64,000 nt of DNA. It comes from Alphaproteobacteria bacterium. Lineage in GTDB: Bacteria; Pseudomonadota; Alphaproteobacteria; MPNO01; VGEU01. The stretch is from positions 1 through 64,000 of the forward strand of contig VGEU01000003.1 of assembly GCA_016869145.1 (NCBI GenBank), in the 5' to 3' direction. Shown one piece after another: positions 46,959-56,278 of the stretch (position 1 is its first letter; every line of letters starts with the position of its first letter). The notes beneath the pieces are model-generated. The model saw nothing but the letters and a program-made list of their open reading frames with translations, was not told the DNA's origin and did no database searches. A program made the translations under genes and the position numbers.

Positions 46959-48095
46959 ATGGCAGGATTGGCCCGCCCGGAATTAGGTGCGCGGATCGTC
47001 GTCGCGATGTCGGGCGGCGTCGATTCGTCGGTGACGGCCGCGCTCCTCAAGGAGGCCGGCCACGAGGTCATCGGCATAACGCTTCGGCTCCATGACGGCG
47101 CGGAGACGACGGCGCGAACCAAGACCTGTTGCGCCGGTCGCGACGTCTATGACGCGCGATGCGTCGCCGAGGCGCTCGACATCCCGCATTACGTGTTCGA
47201 TTACGCCGATCGCTTTCGCCGCGACGTGATGGAGCCGTTCGCCGACGCCTACGTGGCGGGCGAGACGCCGGTGCCGTGTGTTCTCTGCAACCGGACGGTC
47301 AAGTTCCGCGACCTTCTCGAGGCGGCGCGCGATCTCGGCGCGGCGGCGCTCGCGACCGGGCACTATGTCCGCCGCGTCGCGGGACCGGCCGGGGTGGAAC
47401 TCCACCGCGGCGCCGACCCGGCGCGCGACCAGAGCTATTTCCTGTTCGCGACAACGCGCGCGGAGCTCGACTTCCTTCGCTTTCCCGTCGGCGGGCTCGC
47501 GAAGGACGAGGTCCGCGCGCACGCGCGGCGTTTCGCGTTGCCGGTCGCGGCCAAGCCCGACAGCCAGGACATCTGCTTCGTCCCCGATGGCGACTACGCC
47601 GCGCTCGTCGCCCGGCTGCGGCCGTCGGCGGCGGCGCCGGGCGAGATCGTTCATGTCGACGGCCGCGTGCTCGGCCGCCACGCGGGCATCATCCATTACA
47701 CGGTCGGCCAGCGCCGCGGCCTCGGCATCGCCGCGGACGAGGCTCTCTACGTGGTGCGGCTCGAGCCGGCGGCGCGTCGCGTCGTGGTCGGCCCGCGCGC
47801 CGCGTTGGCGCGGACACGGATCGCGCTCCGCGACGTCAACTGGCTCGGCGTGGCCGATGGCCCGCCGGCGGCGGGCGCCGACGTCGCGGTGCGTATCCGC
47901 TCGACCCAGGCCGCGGTCGAGGCGCGCATCCGGCCGACGCGGGGCGGCGGCGCGATCGCCGAGCTCGCGGTGCCGGAGACCGCGGTCGCGCCCGGCCAGG
48001 CCTGCGTCTTCTATGACGGGGACCGCGTGCTCGGCGGCGGCTGGATTGCGCGGAGCGACACGGCCGCGATTCAGTTTGACCGCGACGGGTCCTAG
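46959..48095 (+). CDS. mnmA: tRNA-specific 2-thiouridylase
   Basis: Thiolates U34 of tRNA-Lys, -Glu and -Gln. The PP-loop is '[20 protein letters not shown]'. The two catalytic cysteines are in '[20 protein letters not shown]' and '[20 protein letters not shown]', the expected pair. A preceding '[20 protein letters not shown]' is typical of the alphaproteobacterial form. It has 378 residues and ends with TAG. The TusA-like protein at 6.0 kb could supply sulfur. tRNA-Met lies 40 nt downstream. Confidence 0.97.
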   Translation: MAGLARPELGARIVVAMSGGVDSSVTAALLKEAGHEVIGITLRLHDGAETTARTKTCCAGRDVYDARCVAEALDIPHYVFDYADRFRRDVMEPFADAYVAGETPVPCVLCNRTVKFRDLLEAARDLGAAALATGHYVRRVAGPAGVELHRGADPARDQSYFLFATTRAELDFLRFPVGGLAKDEVRAHARRFALPVAAKPDSQDICFVPDGDYAALVARLRPSAAAPGEIVHVDGRVLGRHAGIIHYTVGQRRGLGIAADEALYVVRLEPAARRVVVGPRAALARTRIALRDVNWLGVADGPPAAGADVAVRIRSTQAAVEARIRPTRGGGAIAELAVPETAVAPGQACVFYDGDRVLGGGWIARSDTAAIQFDRDGS

Positions 48096-48134
48096 GCCCT
48101 ATACGCGGTCTCCGCGCCCGTCGGGGCGCACGGT

Positions 48135-48209
48135 GGCGGGGTAGCTCAGCGGTAGAGCAGGGGAATCATAATCCCTTGGTCGGGGGTTCAAATCCCTCCC
48201 CCGCTACCA
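48135..48209 (+). tRNA. tRNA-Met (CAU, elongator type)
   Basis: Acceptor GGCGGGG pairs with CCCCGCT (one G-U pair at the end), the D-arm is AGCTCAGCGGTAGAGC, the anticodon stem GGGGA/TCCCT encloses ATCATAA with anticodon CAT, and the T-arm has GGGGGTTCAAATCCCTC. CCA is encoded. The initiator features (C1-A72 mismatch and three G-C pairs in the anticodon stem) are absent, so elongator Met is the best call; Ile2 cannot be fully excluded. A catabolic block begins immediately after it. Confidence 0.94.
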
Positions 48210-48273
48210 ACGTTACAGCACCGGCGCGCGTCCTTTGGCCGAAGCGTCCCTTTATCGGCGCGCATCGCAGGGT

Positions 48274-49122
48274 TCAGTTGCTCGAAGGCCGCCAGCTCTG
48301 GAAATAGCCTTCGACACGCTGCAGGACCGCGGAGATGCCAATCCCGGCGCCGGCGACGATCACGACGCAGGCGAATAGCAGGTCGGTCTTGAACATCATG
48401 CCGGCCTGGCCGACGAGATAGCCGATGCCCTTGCTGCCGGCGAAGAACTCGCCGACGACGACGCCGATCAGACCATGCGCGAGCCCTTGGCGCAGACCGA
48501 CGATGATGAACGGAACCGTCGAGGGCAGCACGACGGTGCGGAACAAGTCCCACTGCGTCGCGCGGAACGATCGCGCGGCGCCGAGCAGCTCATCGTCGGT
48601 CGTGCGCACGCCGGCCATCGCGTTGAGCAGGATCGGAAAGAACGCCGACAGGAATACGATGAAGGCCTTCGAGGCGAAGCCGAGACCGAACCAGATCACG
48701 ATCAGCGGCACGAACACGATGCGCGGCGTCGAGTAGAGGCCGTTGATGAACGGATCCAGTATCAGGCGCGGCAGGCGATACCAGCCGAGAACGATGCCGA
48801 GAGGAATCGCGACGAGCGCGGCGATGCTGAACCCTGTTGCGAAGTTTTGGGCAGAGAAGGCGAGGTGCTCGAGGATGTCGCCCGAGCCGAACAGGCCGTC
48901 CCAGAGCCGCGCGAAGATCGCAGAAGGGCCGCTGAAGAAGAGGGGATCGATCCGGCCCGCGGACCATGCGGCCTGCCAGATCGCCAGCACGAAGACGACC
49001 GACAAGCTGCCGACAATCGCGCCTTCGTTGCGCTGGTAGAAGCTCTCGGTCGGCCGCACGGGCTCCGCGCCCGCTGCGCCCGCGTCTGCCGGAATGACGG
49101 AGACCTGACCATCGGCGTTCAT
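48274..49122 (-). CDS. ABC transporter permease (SsuC/TauC/NitT type)
   Basis: A 282-residue permease from ATG 49122. Six transmembrane segments are visible, with the BPD-type coupling loop '[20 protein letters not shown]' followed by '[20 protein letters not shown]'. '[20 protein letters not shown]' is typical for taurine/nitrate/sulfonate-type importers. The long 35-residue N-terminal extension is hydrophilic. Its start overlaps the ATPase stop by 4 nt. Together with the ATPase and binding protein it should import an organic acid or similar small anion. Confidence 0.92.
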   Translation of the reverse strand: MNADGQVSVIPADAGAAGAEPVRPTESFYQRNEGAIVGSLSVVFVLAIWQAAWSAGRIDPLFFSGPSAIFARLWDGLFGSGDILEHLAFSAQNFATGFSIAALVAIPLGIVLGWYRLPRLILDPFINGLYSTPRIVFVPLIVIWFGLGFASKAFIVFLSAFFPILLNAMAGVRTTDDELLGAARSFRATQWDLFRTVVLPSTVPFIIVGLRQGLAHGLIGVVVGEFFAGSKGIGYLVGQAGMMFKTDLLFACVVIVAGAGIGISAVLQRVEGYFQSWRPSSN

Positions 49123-49952
49123 GCGCGAGCCTCTCCGGTTGTGGCTTCGGCGGTGCGCACCAGGCCGGCGCGCGTACCCTCCTCCTCGATCAAGGCCCAG
49201 ATGCCATCGACCAGGGTGAGGAAGTCCGGCCGGCGCTTCAGCGCCAGCGTTCGAGGCCGCTCGAACGGCACCGCGAACTCCTGCTTCAGTCGTCCCGGGC
49301 GCGTGCCGAACACGATCACGCGGTCGGAGAGGAACGCGGCTTCGTCGATCTGGTGGGTGACGAAAAGCACGGTCTTGCCCGCGTGCGACCAGATGCGCAG
49401 CAACTCGGCCTGCATGAACTCGCGCGTCTGAGCATCGAGAGCGGCGAACGGCTCGTCCATCAGCAGAATCTCCGGATCGGTGGCGAGAGCGCGCGCGAGG
49501 TTGACGCGCTGCTGCATGCCGCCCGACAGCTCGGCCGGATAGTGCCGCTCGAACCCCGCGAGCCCGACCAACCTGATGTGATGCGCCGCCCGATCCTCGA
49601 TCTCGGACTTGTCGAACTTGCGCTGCAGTTCCATCCCGTAGGTGACGTTCGCGAGCGTCGTGCGCCAAGGCAAGAGACGCGGTTGCTGGAACACCGTCGC
49701 ACGATCGCGTCCCGGACCGTCGATCTGCTTGCCGGCGATCTCGATGCGTCCGGCGTCGGGTGCAAGAAGTCCGGTCGCGATATTGAGGAACGTTGTCTTG
49801 CCGCAGCCCGACGGCCCGACGATGCAGACGAACTCGCCCTCCGCGATCGACAGCGTGACATTCGTCAGCGCGGGGATCGGGTCCGGCTCCCCCTTCATCC
49901 AGAAATATTTGGAGATGCCTGTGGCGACGAGCTTGTTGGGGCGGGAACCCAT
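49119..49952 (-). CDS. ABC transporter ATP-binding protein (NitT/TauT type)
   Basis: A 277-residue ATPase from ATG 49952 with 'gaggcaaaccg' upstream. Walker A '[19 protein letters not shown]', Q-loop '[20 protein letters not shown]', signature '[20 protein letters not shown]', Walker B '[20 protein letters not shown]' and switch His '[17 protein letters not shown]' are all intact. It belongs to the SsuB/TauB group. The ORF-track start at 50003 has no ribosome site. It is the middle gene of the importer operon. Confidence 0.95.
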   Translation of the reverse strand: MGSRPNKLVATGISKYFWMKGEPDPIPALTNVTLSIAEGEFVCIVGPSGCGKTTFLNIATGLLAPDAGRIEIAGKQIDGPGRDRATVFQQPRLLPWRTTLANVTYGMELQRKFDKSEIEDRAAHHIRLVGLAGFERHYPAELSGGMQQRVNLARALATDPEILLMDEPFAALDAQTREFMQAELLRIWSHAGKTVLFVTHQIDEAAFLSDRVIVFGTRPGRLKQEFAVPFERPRTLALKRRPDFLTLVDGIWALIEEEGTRAGLVRTAEATTGEARA

Positions 49953-50033
49953 CGGTTTGCCTCTTTGGCTCAGTTCCTGGCAGCGTTCCGAGCGGAACAG
50001 CACCTATCGCCAGGACACCGATCGGGCCGACAC

Positions 50034-51077
50034 CTAGCGGAAGGACTCGGCGCGCTTCGCAGCGATCTCTTGCTTGATCCCCGGGCCGAACACCTGCTCG
50101 AAGAAGCCCTGGTCGGCGAGCCGGTCGATCATGCTCTGATCGATCGCGCGCCGGAAATCGAAGGTCTCAAGCTCCGGCGTCTCCGCCTTGCCGCGTTGGA
50201 CAATCCCAGACAAAGCGGTCTTCGGCACATACGGCACCCGTTCGAAGACCTGTGCCTTGATCGTTTCGTCATAGAGGCGCTCGAGTGTCTTGTCGTCGGT
50301 CTTCAGTTGCTTCTTCAGCACGCCCAGCACGAACGGCTTGTCGTCGTAGATGCGCTTGACCGCCTCGATATGCGATTTCAGGAACGCCTCGACGAGTTGC
50401 GGTGTCTCGTTCAACACCCGGCGGCGGAACATGTAGCTGGTCGCGATCGGGATCTGACGGTAGTCCTGCAGTTTGGCGAGTACGTTGAAGCCTTCCTCCT
50501 CGAGGAGGTAGTAGTCCGGCGAGGTCAGCATGGCCGCGTCCGCGAGACCGTTGCGCAGCGACAGCGCCCGTTGCGGGGGTGCACCGGCCGCAATCCACTG
50601 CATGCCTTTCGTATCGACCTTCAAGGCTTCGAGCACGCCGAGCGCGTAGAAGTAGGGTGGATCTCCGATACGGCCGACAGCGATGCGTTTCCGCTCGAGC
50701 GATTTGGCATCCGTGATGGCCTTGGTGCTGATCAGTGCGAACTGGCCGACGAGGAGGGGGCTCCCGATGATGACCACCTGATCGCCCCGAATCGCGGCGA
50801 GCATCGCGGTGTCAAGGCCGAGATTGTGCGTCAGCGCCTCGCCCGAGATCACCGCCGCGGGACCTGCGGGATGCAGTGCGAAATCGACCGTCGCCGTGAG
50901 GCCGTTCTTCTCGAAGAGTCCGGCTTCCTTGGCGATCCAGAGCGGCCAGGTCGTGCTCGACGGCGCGGGATAGACGATCTTCACGCTCGTCATTCTGGAT
51001 TGGGCGATGGCGGCATTCGGCCAAGCGACCAGCGTGGAAAGCAGCGCTGCTGTCATCATGCACGAGACGCGCAACAC
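50034..51077 (-). CDS. ABC transporter substrate-binding protein (NMT1/SsuA-like)
   Basis: A 347-residue periplasmic binding protein. The GTG at 51077 is preceded by an excellent AGGAGG ribosome site and gives a signal peptide ending 'NAAIAQSRMTSVKIVYPAPS'. The fold is the type II binding protein of NitT/TauT systems ('WIAKEAGLFEKNGLTATVDF', 'LRNGLADAAMLTSPDYYLLE'). The track's ATG 51152 is further upstream. It is first in its operon and divergent from the ring-cleavage genes, so the imported compound may be the substrate of that pathway; inferred from position. Confidence 0.9.
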   Translation of the reverse strand: MLRVSCMMTAALLSTLVAWPNAAIAQSRMTSVKIVYPAPSSTTWPLWIAKEAGLFEKNGLTATVDFALHPAGPAAVISGEALTHNLGLDTAMLAAIRGDQVVIIGSPLLVGQFALISTKAITDAKSLERKRIAVGRIGDPPYFYALGVLEALKVDTKGMQWIAAGAPPQRALSLRNGLADAAMLTSPDYYLLEEEGFNVLAKLQDYRQIPIATSYMFRRRVLNETPQLVEAFLKSHIEAVKRIYDDKPFVLGVLKKQLKTDDKTLERLYDETIKAQVFERVPYVPKTALSGIVQRGKAETPELETFDFRRAIDQSMIDRLADQGFFEQVFGPGIKQEIAAKRAESFR

Positions 51078-51249
51078 TGGATCCTCCTGTTCGCTTCTTT
51101 GGATCGCTCCATCATCGCCGGTTGCCGGCGCTACGGACAACAGTGCCGGCATTGCCTTGACACTGATCTAACACGCAAACAGCACGCATACAATATGATA
51201 TTAAGTTTGACCAGAAGTTTCCGACAGGATGCACGGGGAGCGCTGCGCC
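51078..51249. promoter_or_regulatory. AT-rich divergent promoter region
   Basis: A 172-nt region between the importer and the hydratase gene. Its right part is clearly AT-rich for this genome ('catacaatatgatattaagt'). TTGACA is at 51157-51162 and could be a -35 box, though no well-spaced -10 could be assigned with certainty. The GntR/FCD regulator encoded at 54.0 kb may act here. FCD-family operators are often short AT-rich palindromes, and only an imperfect one was seen. Confidence 0.45.
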
Positions 51250-52266
51250 ATGAAGATCATCGACTGCCACGCACATGTGAGTGCGCCAGCCGAGTTGTGG
51301 GCTTTCAAGGCTTCGCTCGTCTCGCATCGCGGCGCGCACGGGAGGGGAGGGCTCAAGTTCTCCGACGAAGAGATCCGCGCCGCTGTCGAGAAGAAGCGCT
51401 TCGAGGGCGGCGACAAGAGCCACATGGCCTTTCTCGACGAGGTCGGCACGCACGTGCAGTGCGTCTCGCCACGCCCGTTTCAGATGATGCATTCTGAGAA
51501 GCCGGCGAAAATCGTGCAGTGGCTCCACGAGGAGGTCAACAACGTCATCCACCGCCAGACGCTGCTCTACCCCGATCGCTTTGTCGGCATCGCCGGCCTG
51601 CCGCAACCGGCTGGCGAGCCGCTGGGGATGGCGATCGCGGAACTCGAGCGGTGCGTGAAGCTCGGCTTCAAGGGCTGCCTACTCAATCCCGACCCTTACG
51701 AGAACTCCGGCATCAAAGCGCCGGCGATGGGTGAGCGCTACTGGTATCCGCTCTACGAGAAGCTCTGTGAGCTCGATGTGCCCGCACACATCCACGCGAC
51801 CGGCTCGCACTGCCCGGAGCGCGAACCCTATACGCTCCACTTCATCAACGAGGAGACGACCGCAACCTATGGCCTGGTCAGCTCGGATGTGTTTAAGGAC
51901 TTCCCGACGCTCAAGATCGTGATGAGCCACGGCGGCGGTGCGATCCCGTTCCAGCTCGGCCGGTTCCAGGCAAGCTCGGCGCGCAAGCCCGGCGGCCAGC
52001 TGTTCGCCGATGCCATGCGGAACCTCTACTACGACACGGTGCTCTACACTGAGGAGGCGCTGCGCCTGCTCGTGAAGGTCGTCGGTGCCGATCGCTGCCT
52101 GTTCGGTGCGGAGTGTCCAGGCGTCGGCTCGGCGCGCAACCCGGAAACGGGCCGGACCTACGACGACATCATGCCGCTCATCCGCGACGCCTCTTGGCTG
52201 AGTGCCGAGGACAAGGCCGGCATTCTCGCCGACAACGCGCGCAAAGTGTTCAAGCTCACGCAGTAG
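51250..52266 (+). CDS. Amidohydrolase-2 family protein, LigJ/4-oxalomesaconate hydratase-like
   Basis: A 338-residue TIM-barrel metal enzyme of the amidohydrolase-2 (ACMSD-like) family. Metal ligands are in 'MKIIDCHAHVSAPAELW' (HxH), 'PAHIHATGSHCPERE', 'KIVMSHGGGAIPFQLGRFQA' and the terminal Asp/Glu near 'LFGAECPGVGSARNPETGRT'. Length and motifs fit LigJ, which hydrates 4-oxalomesaconate in protocatechuate 4,5-cleavage and gallate pathways. Decarboxylase activity, as in other family members, cannot be excluded. ATG 51250 is preferred (ggggag upstream); ATG 51229 is possible. A dioxygenase gene follows 17 nt later. Confidence 0.85.
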   Translation: MKIIDCHAHVSAPAELWAFKASLVSHRGAHGRGGLKFSDEEIRAAVEKKRFEGGDKSHMAFLDEVGTHVQCVSPRPFQMMHSEKPAKIVQWLHEEVNNVIHRQTLLYPDRFVGIAGLPQPAGEPLGMAIAELERCVKLGFKGCLLNPDPYENSGIKAPAMGERYWYPLYEKLCELDVPAHIHATGSHCPEREPYTLHFINEETTATYGLVSSDVFKDFPTLKIVMSHGGGAIPFQLGRFQASSARKPGGQLFADAMRNLYYDTVLYTEEALRLLVKVVGADRCLFGAECPGVGSARNPETGRTYDDIMPLIRDASWLSAEDKAGILADNARKVFKLTQ

Positions 52267-52283
52267 ACGGGAAGAACACGACG

Positions 52284-53297
52284 ATGGCGAGGATCGTCCT
52301 GGCGATGGCCACCACGCACGGCCCGCAACTCCATACCACAGTGGAGCAGTGGGCGTTGCGTGTGAAGGCGGATCAGGCGCGCAAGCATCCCTATCGCCGG
52401 GAGATGCGGAGCTTCGATGAGCTGGTGGCCATGCGGAGCGGCGAAGGGCTCGAGGCGAAGTCGAGCCCGACAGGGATGGCCGAATCCCACCGTCGCTGCC
52501 AGGCCGGCATGCGGGTGCTCGCCGCCAAATGGGACGAGATCAAGCCCGATATCGCGGTCGTGCTCGGCAACGACCAGAACGAGATGTTCGAGACCGAGGA
52601 GCTGAACCCGGCGTTCTTCGTCTTTTGCGGCGAGAAGATCCCGAACTATCTCCAGTCCGATGCGCGACGCAAAGAGCTGCCGCCGGGTGTTGCGGAAGCC
52701 GAGCATGGCCACGCGACCGAGACCTATACCGAATACGATGGCGTGCCCGATCTCGCCCGGCACATCGTGGACACGTTGATCGCGCGTGATTTCGATGTCG
52801 CGGTCTCGTCGAGATGGCCGCGCAACGCCCGGAACGGGGCCGGCCACGCGTTCGGGCACATCTACCGCCAGGTCATGCGCGATAAAGTCGTGCCGAACGT
52901 GCCTATTCTGCAGAACACGTTCTTCCCGCCGAACCAGCCGTCGGCGCAGCGCGCCTATGACTTCGGGCGTGCGGTCAAGCAGGCGATCGACAGCTGGGCC
53001 GACGACAAGACGGTCGCCGTATTCGGCTCGGGCGGCATGAGCCACTTCGTCATCGACGAACAGTTCGACCGCGCGTTCGTCGATGCGCTGGCCCGGAAGG
53101 ACAAGGACTACCTCGCCTCGATCCCGCTTTCCGATCTGCAGTCGGGCACATCGGAGCTCAAATCCTGGATCACGCTGGCGGGCGTACTGAAAGATGTCGA
53201 CTGCACGATGCACGAGATCGACTACGTGCCCTGCTACCGTTCGGTCGCGGGCACAGGAACGGCCAACGGCTTCTATTGGTGGGAGATGACGCGATGA
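52284..53297 (+). CDS. Class III extradiol ring-cleavage dioxygenase (LigB superfamily)
   Basis: A 337-residue member of the LigB superfamily, which opens catechol-type rings with Fe(II). The N-terminal His lies in 'VLAMATTHGPQL', and further conserved sites are in 'IAVVLGNDQNEMFETEE' and 'NGAGHAFGHIYRQVM'. The C-terminal sequence 'GTSELKSWITLAGVLKD' is typical. Protocatechuate 4,5-dioxygenase LigB has a separate LigA subunit, which is not seen here. Gallate dioxygenases are single-chain but longer. The position between LigJ-like and RraA/LigK-like genes suggests protocatechuate or gallate as substrate. Its stop overlaps the next ATG. Confidence 0.88.
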   Translation: MARIVLAMATTHGPQLHTTVEQWALRVKADQARKHPYRREMRSFDELVAMRSGEGLEAKSSPTGMAESHRRCQAGMRVLAAKWDEIKPDIAVVLGNDQNEMFETEELNPAFFVFCGEKIPNYLQSDARRKELPPGVAEAEHGHATETYTEYDGVPDLARHIVDTLIARDFDVAVSSRWPRNARNGAGHAFGHIYRQVMRDKVVPNVPILQNTFFPPNQPSAQRAYDFGRAVKQAIDSWADDKTVAVFGSGGMSHFVIDEQFDRAFVDALARKDKDYLASIPLSDLQSGTSELKSWITLAGVLKDVDCTMHEIDYVPCYRSVAGTGTANGFYWWEMTR

Positions 53298-53959
53298 GGG
53301 GACCTCCGGCAGATCTCGTCGCGCGCTTGCGCAAGCTGGATTGTTGTGCGGTCTCCGACGCTCTCGATCAGTTGAAGCTCGGCGGCGTCGTGACGGGGCT
53401 GTTCACCCAGGGTTCTGGGACAGGCCGCATCTCCGGCCGCGTGATCACCGTCAAGCTCGGCGTCGGCCAGCCGAAGGATGCACCCCCCAAGCATCTCTGC
53501 ACAACCGCGGTCGAGATCGGTGGTCCCGACGACGTCATCGTCATCGAGCAGCGTTCCGGCGTGGAAGCGGGTAGCTGGGGCGGCCTCCTCTCCCTCGGCG
53601 CGAAGACAAAGGGTATTGCCGGCGTCGTAGCCCATGGCCCCGTGCGCGATATCGATCAGGCGATCGAGATGGGATTTCCGATTTTCGCGAGCGGCTACAC
53701 CTCGCGCACGGCGCGCGGCCGGATCGTCGAGATCGGGACCAACGTCGCGATCGCGATCGACGATGTCGCGGTCTCCCCGGCGGACTACGTGGTCGCCGAT
53801 CGGAGTGCGGTGATCTTCATTGCGGCGGCGAACATCAGGGAGGTGCTCGAGACGGCCGAGCGGATCACCGCCAAGGAGGATGCCATGGCCAAAGCGATTC
53901 TGGCCGGTACGCCGATCGGAACGGTGATGGGCGCAAGCTATGAGCACATGTTGAAGTAG
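53294..53959 (+). CDS. RraA/LigK-family aldolase (4-carboxy-4-hydroxy-2-oxoadipate type)
   Basis: A 221-residue protein of the RraA/HMG-CHA aldolase family. ATG 53294 overlaps the dioxygenase stop (ATGA). It has 'CCAVSDALDQLKLGGVVTGL', a phosphate/pyruvate-binding loop region 'EAGSWGGLLSLGAKTKGIAG', and the metal-site 'GVVAHGPVRDIDQAIEMGFP' (GxxRDxxxxxxxxxP-like, with catalytic Arg-Asp). It could cleave CHA to pyruvate and oxaloacetate, completing the gallate/4,5-protocatechuate route. An RraA role as RNase regulator is less likely in this operon. The track's ATG 53276 is upstream of the coupled site. Confidence 0.87.
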   Translation: MRGPPADLVARLRKLDCCAVSDALDQLKLGGVVTGLFTQGSGTGRISGRVITVKLGVGQPKDAPPKHLCTTAVEIGGPDDVIVIEQRSGVEAGSWGGLLSLGAKTKGIAGVVAHGPVRDIDQAIEMGFPIFASGYTSRTARGRIVEIGTNVAIAIDDVAVSPADYVVADRSAVIFIAAANIREVLETAERITAKEDAMAKAILAGTPIGTVMGASYEHMLK

Positions 53960-54007
53960 GCGCCCTCCTCGTCCGCATCAACCTTTCAGAGCCCAACTGT
54001 CGACCAC

Positions 54008-54892
54008 ATGGCAAGAACCAAAGAACTCGACCCAGCGTCCCGCGTCACCAGACGATCGAAGGCGGCTCCCGCGTCCCGTGCCATTGCGCAACCAGTCGGG
54101 TGGCGGAGCGCGCGTAGCGAGCCGGCGGGATCGAGGATCGAACGCCAGATCAAGACCGCAATTCTGACCGGGCAGTGCCGCGCGGGAGACTTTCTGGGAT
54201 CGGAGAACGAGCTTGCCGCCAGCATGGGCGTGAGCCGACTTCCTGTTCGTGAGGCGGTCAGCCGGCTGCAGGCGCTCGGGCTCGTCGAAGTCAAGACAGG
54301 CGCGGGCGGCGGCGTACGGGTCGCCACGGGAAAGCCCGATTACATCGCCGAGCTTCTGGCGATACAGCTCGTACTCGATCGCCTCGACGCAGAGGAGGTC
54401 CTGGTCGCCCAGCGGATCGTCGAGGTCGCCGCCGTCGGCATGGCCGCCCGGAATGCGACCGCCGAAGCGCTGGCGCTGATGCGCGGCGCACTGGATGAGG
54501 TCGAGCGCCTTGTCGAGCAACCCGAATTGTTCACGGCTGCCTCCATGGCCTTTCATGCGGCGATCGGCGGCGCCTCGCAGAACCGGTTCCTGTCGATCAT
54601 GATGCAGGCCATCGCGATCACGCTCGAGCAGGTCAATGCGCCGGATACGACCGTCGAAGTCGCGCGCATGGTGGCGGGGCGCCACCGCAAACTCTTGCAC
54701 GCCATTGAGGCCCGCGATGAGGCGGCGAGCGTCGCGCTGATCGCGCATCATCTTGAGCGCGTCCATCGCCATGTCCTGGCGCGCCTCGGAGGAAATGCGG
54801 CCTCGACGCACGATCCACGTCGCTCCGATAAGGCAAAGACTCCCGTCGTGGTGAGGCGGGAGAACGGACGAATGCGGAGAACCGACACGTAA
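54008..54892 (+). CDS. GntR-family regulator with FCD domain
   Basis: A 294-residue regulator. An N-terminal basic extension of about 40 residues precedes the winged helix: 'RIERQIKTAILTGQCRAGDF', 'LGSENELAASMGVSRLPVRE' and 'AVSRLQALGLVEVKTGAGGG'. The C-terminal FCD helical domain carries metal/ligand residues including 'SMAFHAAIGGASQNRF' and 'RMVAGRHRKLLHAIEARDE' plus 'ALIAHHLERVHRHV'. FCD regulators sense small organic acids, so a pathway acid is the likely ligand. It is in line with the aldolase gene (48-nt gap) and probably regulates the divergent region at 51.1 kb. Confidence 0.92.
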   Translation: MARTKELDPASRVTRRSKAAPASRAIAQPVGWRSARSEPAGSRIERQIKTAILTGQCRAGDFLGSENELAASMGVSRLPVREAVSRLQALGLVEVKTGAGGGVRVATGKPDYIAELLAIQLVLDRLDAEEVLVAQRIVEVAAVGMAARNATAEALALMRGALDEVERLVEQPELFTAASMAFHAAIGGASQNRFLSIMMQAIAITLEQVNAPDTTVEVARMVAGRHRKLLHAIEARDEAASVALIAHHLERVHRHVLARLGGNAASTHDPRRSDKAKTPVVVRRENGRMRRTDT

Positions 54893-55014
54893 GGAAGGTT
54901 CGGCCGATCCTGAAGGACCTACGCGTCGCCAAGGCGACTGCCGGTGTGCGATGACTAAGAGCGCCGGCAGCGCCGTTGAGCGATGCGCGCGCGTGAGAAT
55001 GGAGACCCGATTTC

Positions 55015-56187
55015 ATGCGAACGCAGGTGGGAATTGTCGGGGCCGGGCCGGCCGGGCTCTTGCTCGGCAGAATGCTGCAGAACCTCGGCATCGACGCGGT
55101 GGTGTTGGAGAGCAGGTCCCGCGATTACGTCTTGGCGCGGATCAGGGCGGGCGTGCTCGAGCAGGGTACGGTCGACACGCTGATCGCGCAGGGCATCGGC
55201 GATCGGTTGCGGCGTCAGGGTATGGTGCACGAGAACATGCAGATCCGTTGGGCGGGTCGGCGGAACGATTTCACTGTCGAGGACGAGAAGGGACGGCGTC
55301 TGACGACCTATGGTCAGGCCGAAATCGTCAAGGACCTGATCGAACGGCGTGAGGCGGACAATTTGCCCCTCTTGTTCTCTGCGCCCGCGCAGCGAATCGA
55401 GAATGTCGAGACGCGGCCGCGTATCCATTTCACGCACGAGGGGGCTGAGAGGACGCTCGATTGCGATTTCGTGGCAGGCTGCGACGGATTTCATGGCGTC
55501 TGCCGGAAGCACATTCCGAACGCCGACGATCGCACCTTTCTCAAGACCTATCCCTATGGCTGGCTCGGCATTCTGGCCGAGGCCGCACCGCACGCCGAGA
55601 TCCGCGGGTTCGCTCACAGTACGCGGGGATTTGCCGTCGCCTCGGCCCGGTCGCCGAAGATCGGTCGGCTCTACCTCCAGGTCGATCGAAACGAGGACAT
55701 CGAACGGTGGAGCGACGAGGCGATCTGGGACGAGCTCGACCGACGCTTCGAGGATGGGTCCGGCCACCGCCTCAATCGTGGTCGGATCCTGAAAAAGGAT
55801 CTCGCGCCGCTGCGTGCCTTCGTGTGCGAGGCCATGCAGCATGGCCGGATCTTCCTCGCCGGTGACGCCGCACATATCGTGCCGCCCTCCGGCGCGAAGG
55901 GGCTTAATTCGGCAGTCGGCGACGTCAGGGTTCTGGCGGAGGGCTTGCGCCGGCATTTCGCGGGGACGGGTTCCGATCTGCTCGATCACTATGCCGAGAT
56001 CTGCCTGAGGCGGATCTGGGCGACCGTGCATTGGTCGTGTCTCCTGACCGATACACTCCACATCGCGCCCAACCAGACAGGCTTCGACCTTCAGATGCAG
56101 TATGCGACACTGAACCACTGGGCGAAGACAGAGTTGGGGCGTCAGCACTTCTGCAATGCAATGCTTGGGTTGCCCTATGAGGTCTGA
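55015..56187 (+). CDS. 4-Hydroxybenzoate 3-monooxygenase homologue with altered active-site residues
   Basis: FAD aromatic hydroxylase of 390 residues aligning with PobA along its length: '[20 protein letters not shown]', 'VLARIRAGVLEQGTVDTL', 'LDCDFVAGCDGFHGVCRKHI', 'GRIFLAGDAAHIVPPSGAKG'. Carboxylate-binding residues equivalent to Ser212, Arg214 and Tyr222 are kept (Ser210, Arg212, Tyr220). The phenol-activating tyrosines are not: Tyr201 is Phe199 and Tyr385 is Met383. Thr294 is Ser. This suggests a different substrate or product from standard PobA, perhaps protocatechuate to gallate or a substituted hydroxybenzoate. Residue mapping is by manual alignment to P. fluorescens PobA recalled from memory. 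Confidence 0.88.
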   Translation: MRTQVGIVGAGPAGLLLGRMLQNLGIDAVVLESRSRDYVLARIRAGVLEQGTVDTLIAQGIGDRLRRQGMVHENMQIRWAGRRNDFTVEDEKGRRLTTYGQAEIVKDLIERREADNLPLLFSAPAQRIENVETRPRIHFTHEGAERTLDCDFVAGCDGFHGVCRKHIPNADDRTFLKTYPYGWLGILAEAAPHAEIRGFAHSTRGFAVASARSPKIGRLYLQVDRNEDIERWSDEAIWDELDRRFEDGSGHRLNRGRILKKDLAPLRAFVCEAMQHGRIFLAGDAAHIVPPSGAKGLNSAVGDVRVLAEGLRRHFAGTGSDLLDHYAEICLRRIWATVHWSCLLTDTLHIAPNQTGFDLQMQYATLNHWAKTELGRQHFCNAMLGLPYEV

Positions 56188-56278
56188 GGATCGGATGATC
56201 GCCACCCGGGCAACTCGCGCCAGCCCTCGTCTCCGAAGCCTGCGTGACCATGGCGATTGAGCAACCCGAATTGGATCG

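Noticed and set aside
49353-51497. 714-aa plus-strand ORF
   Set aside because: It is antisense to the ABC ATPase and binding-protein genes, which have clear motifs and ribosome sites.
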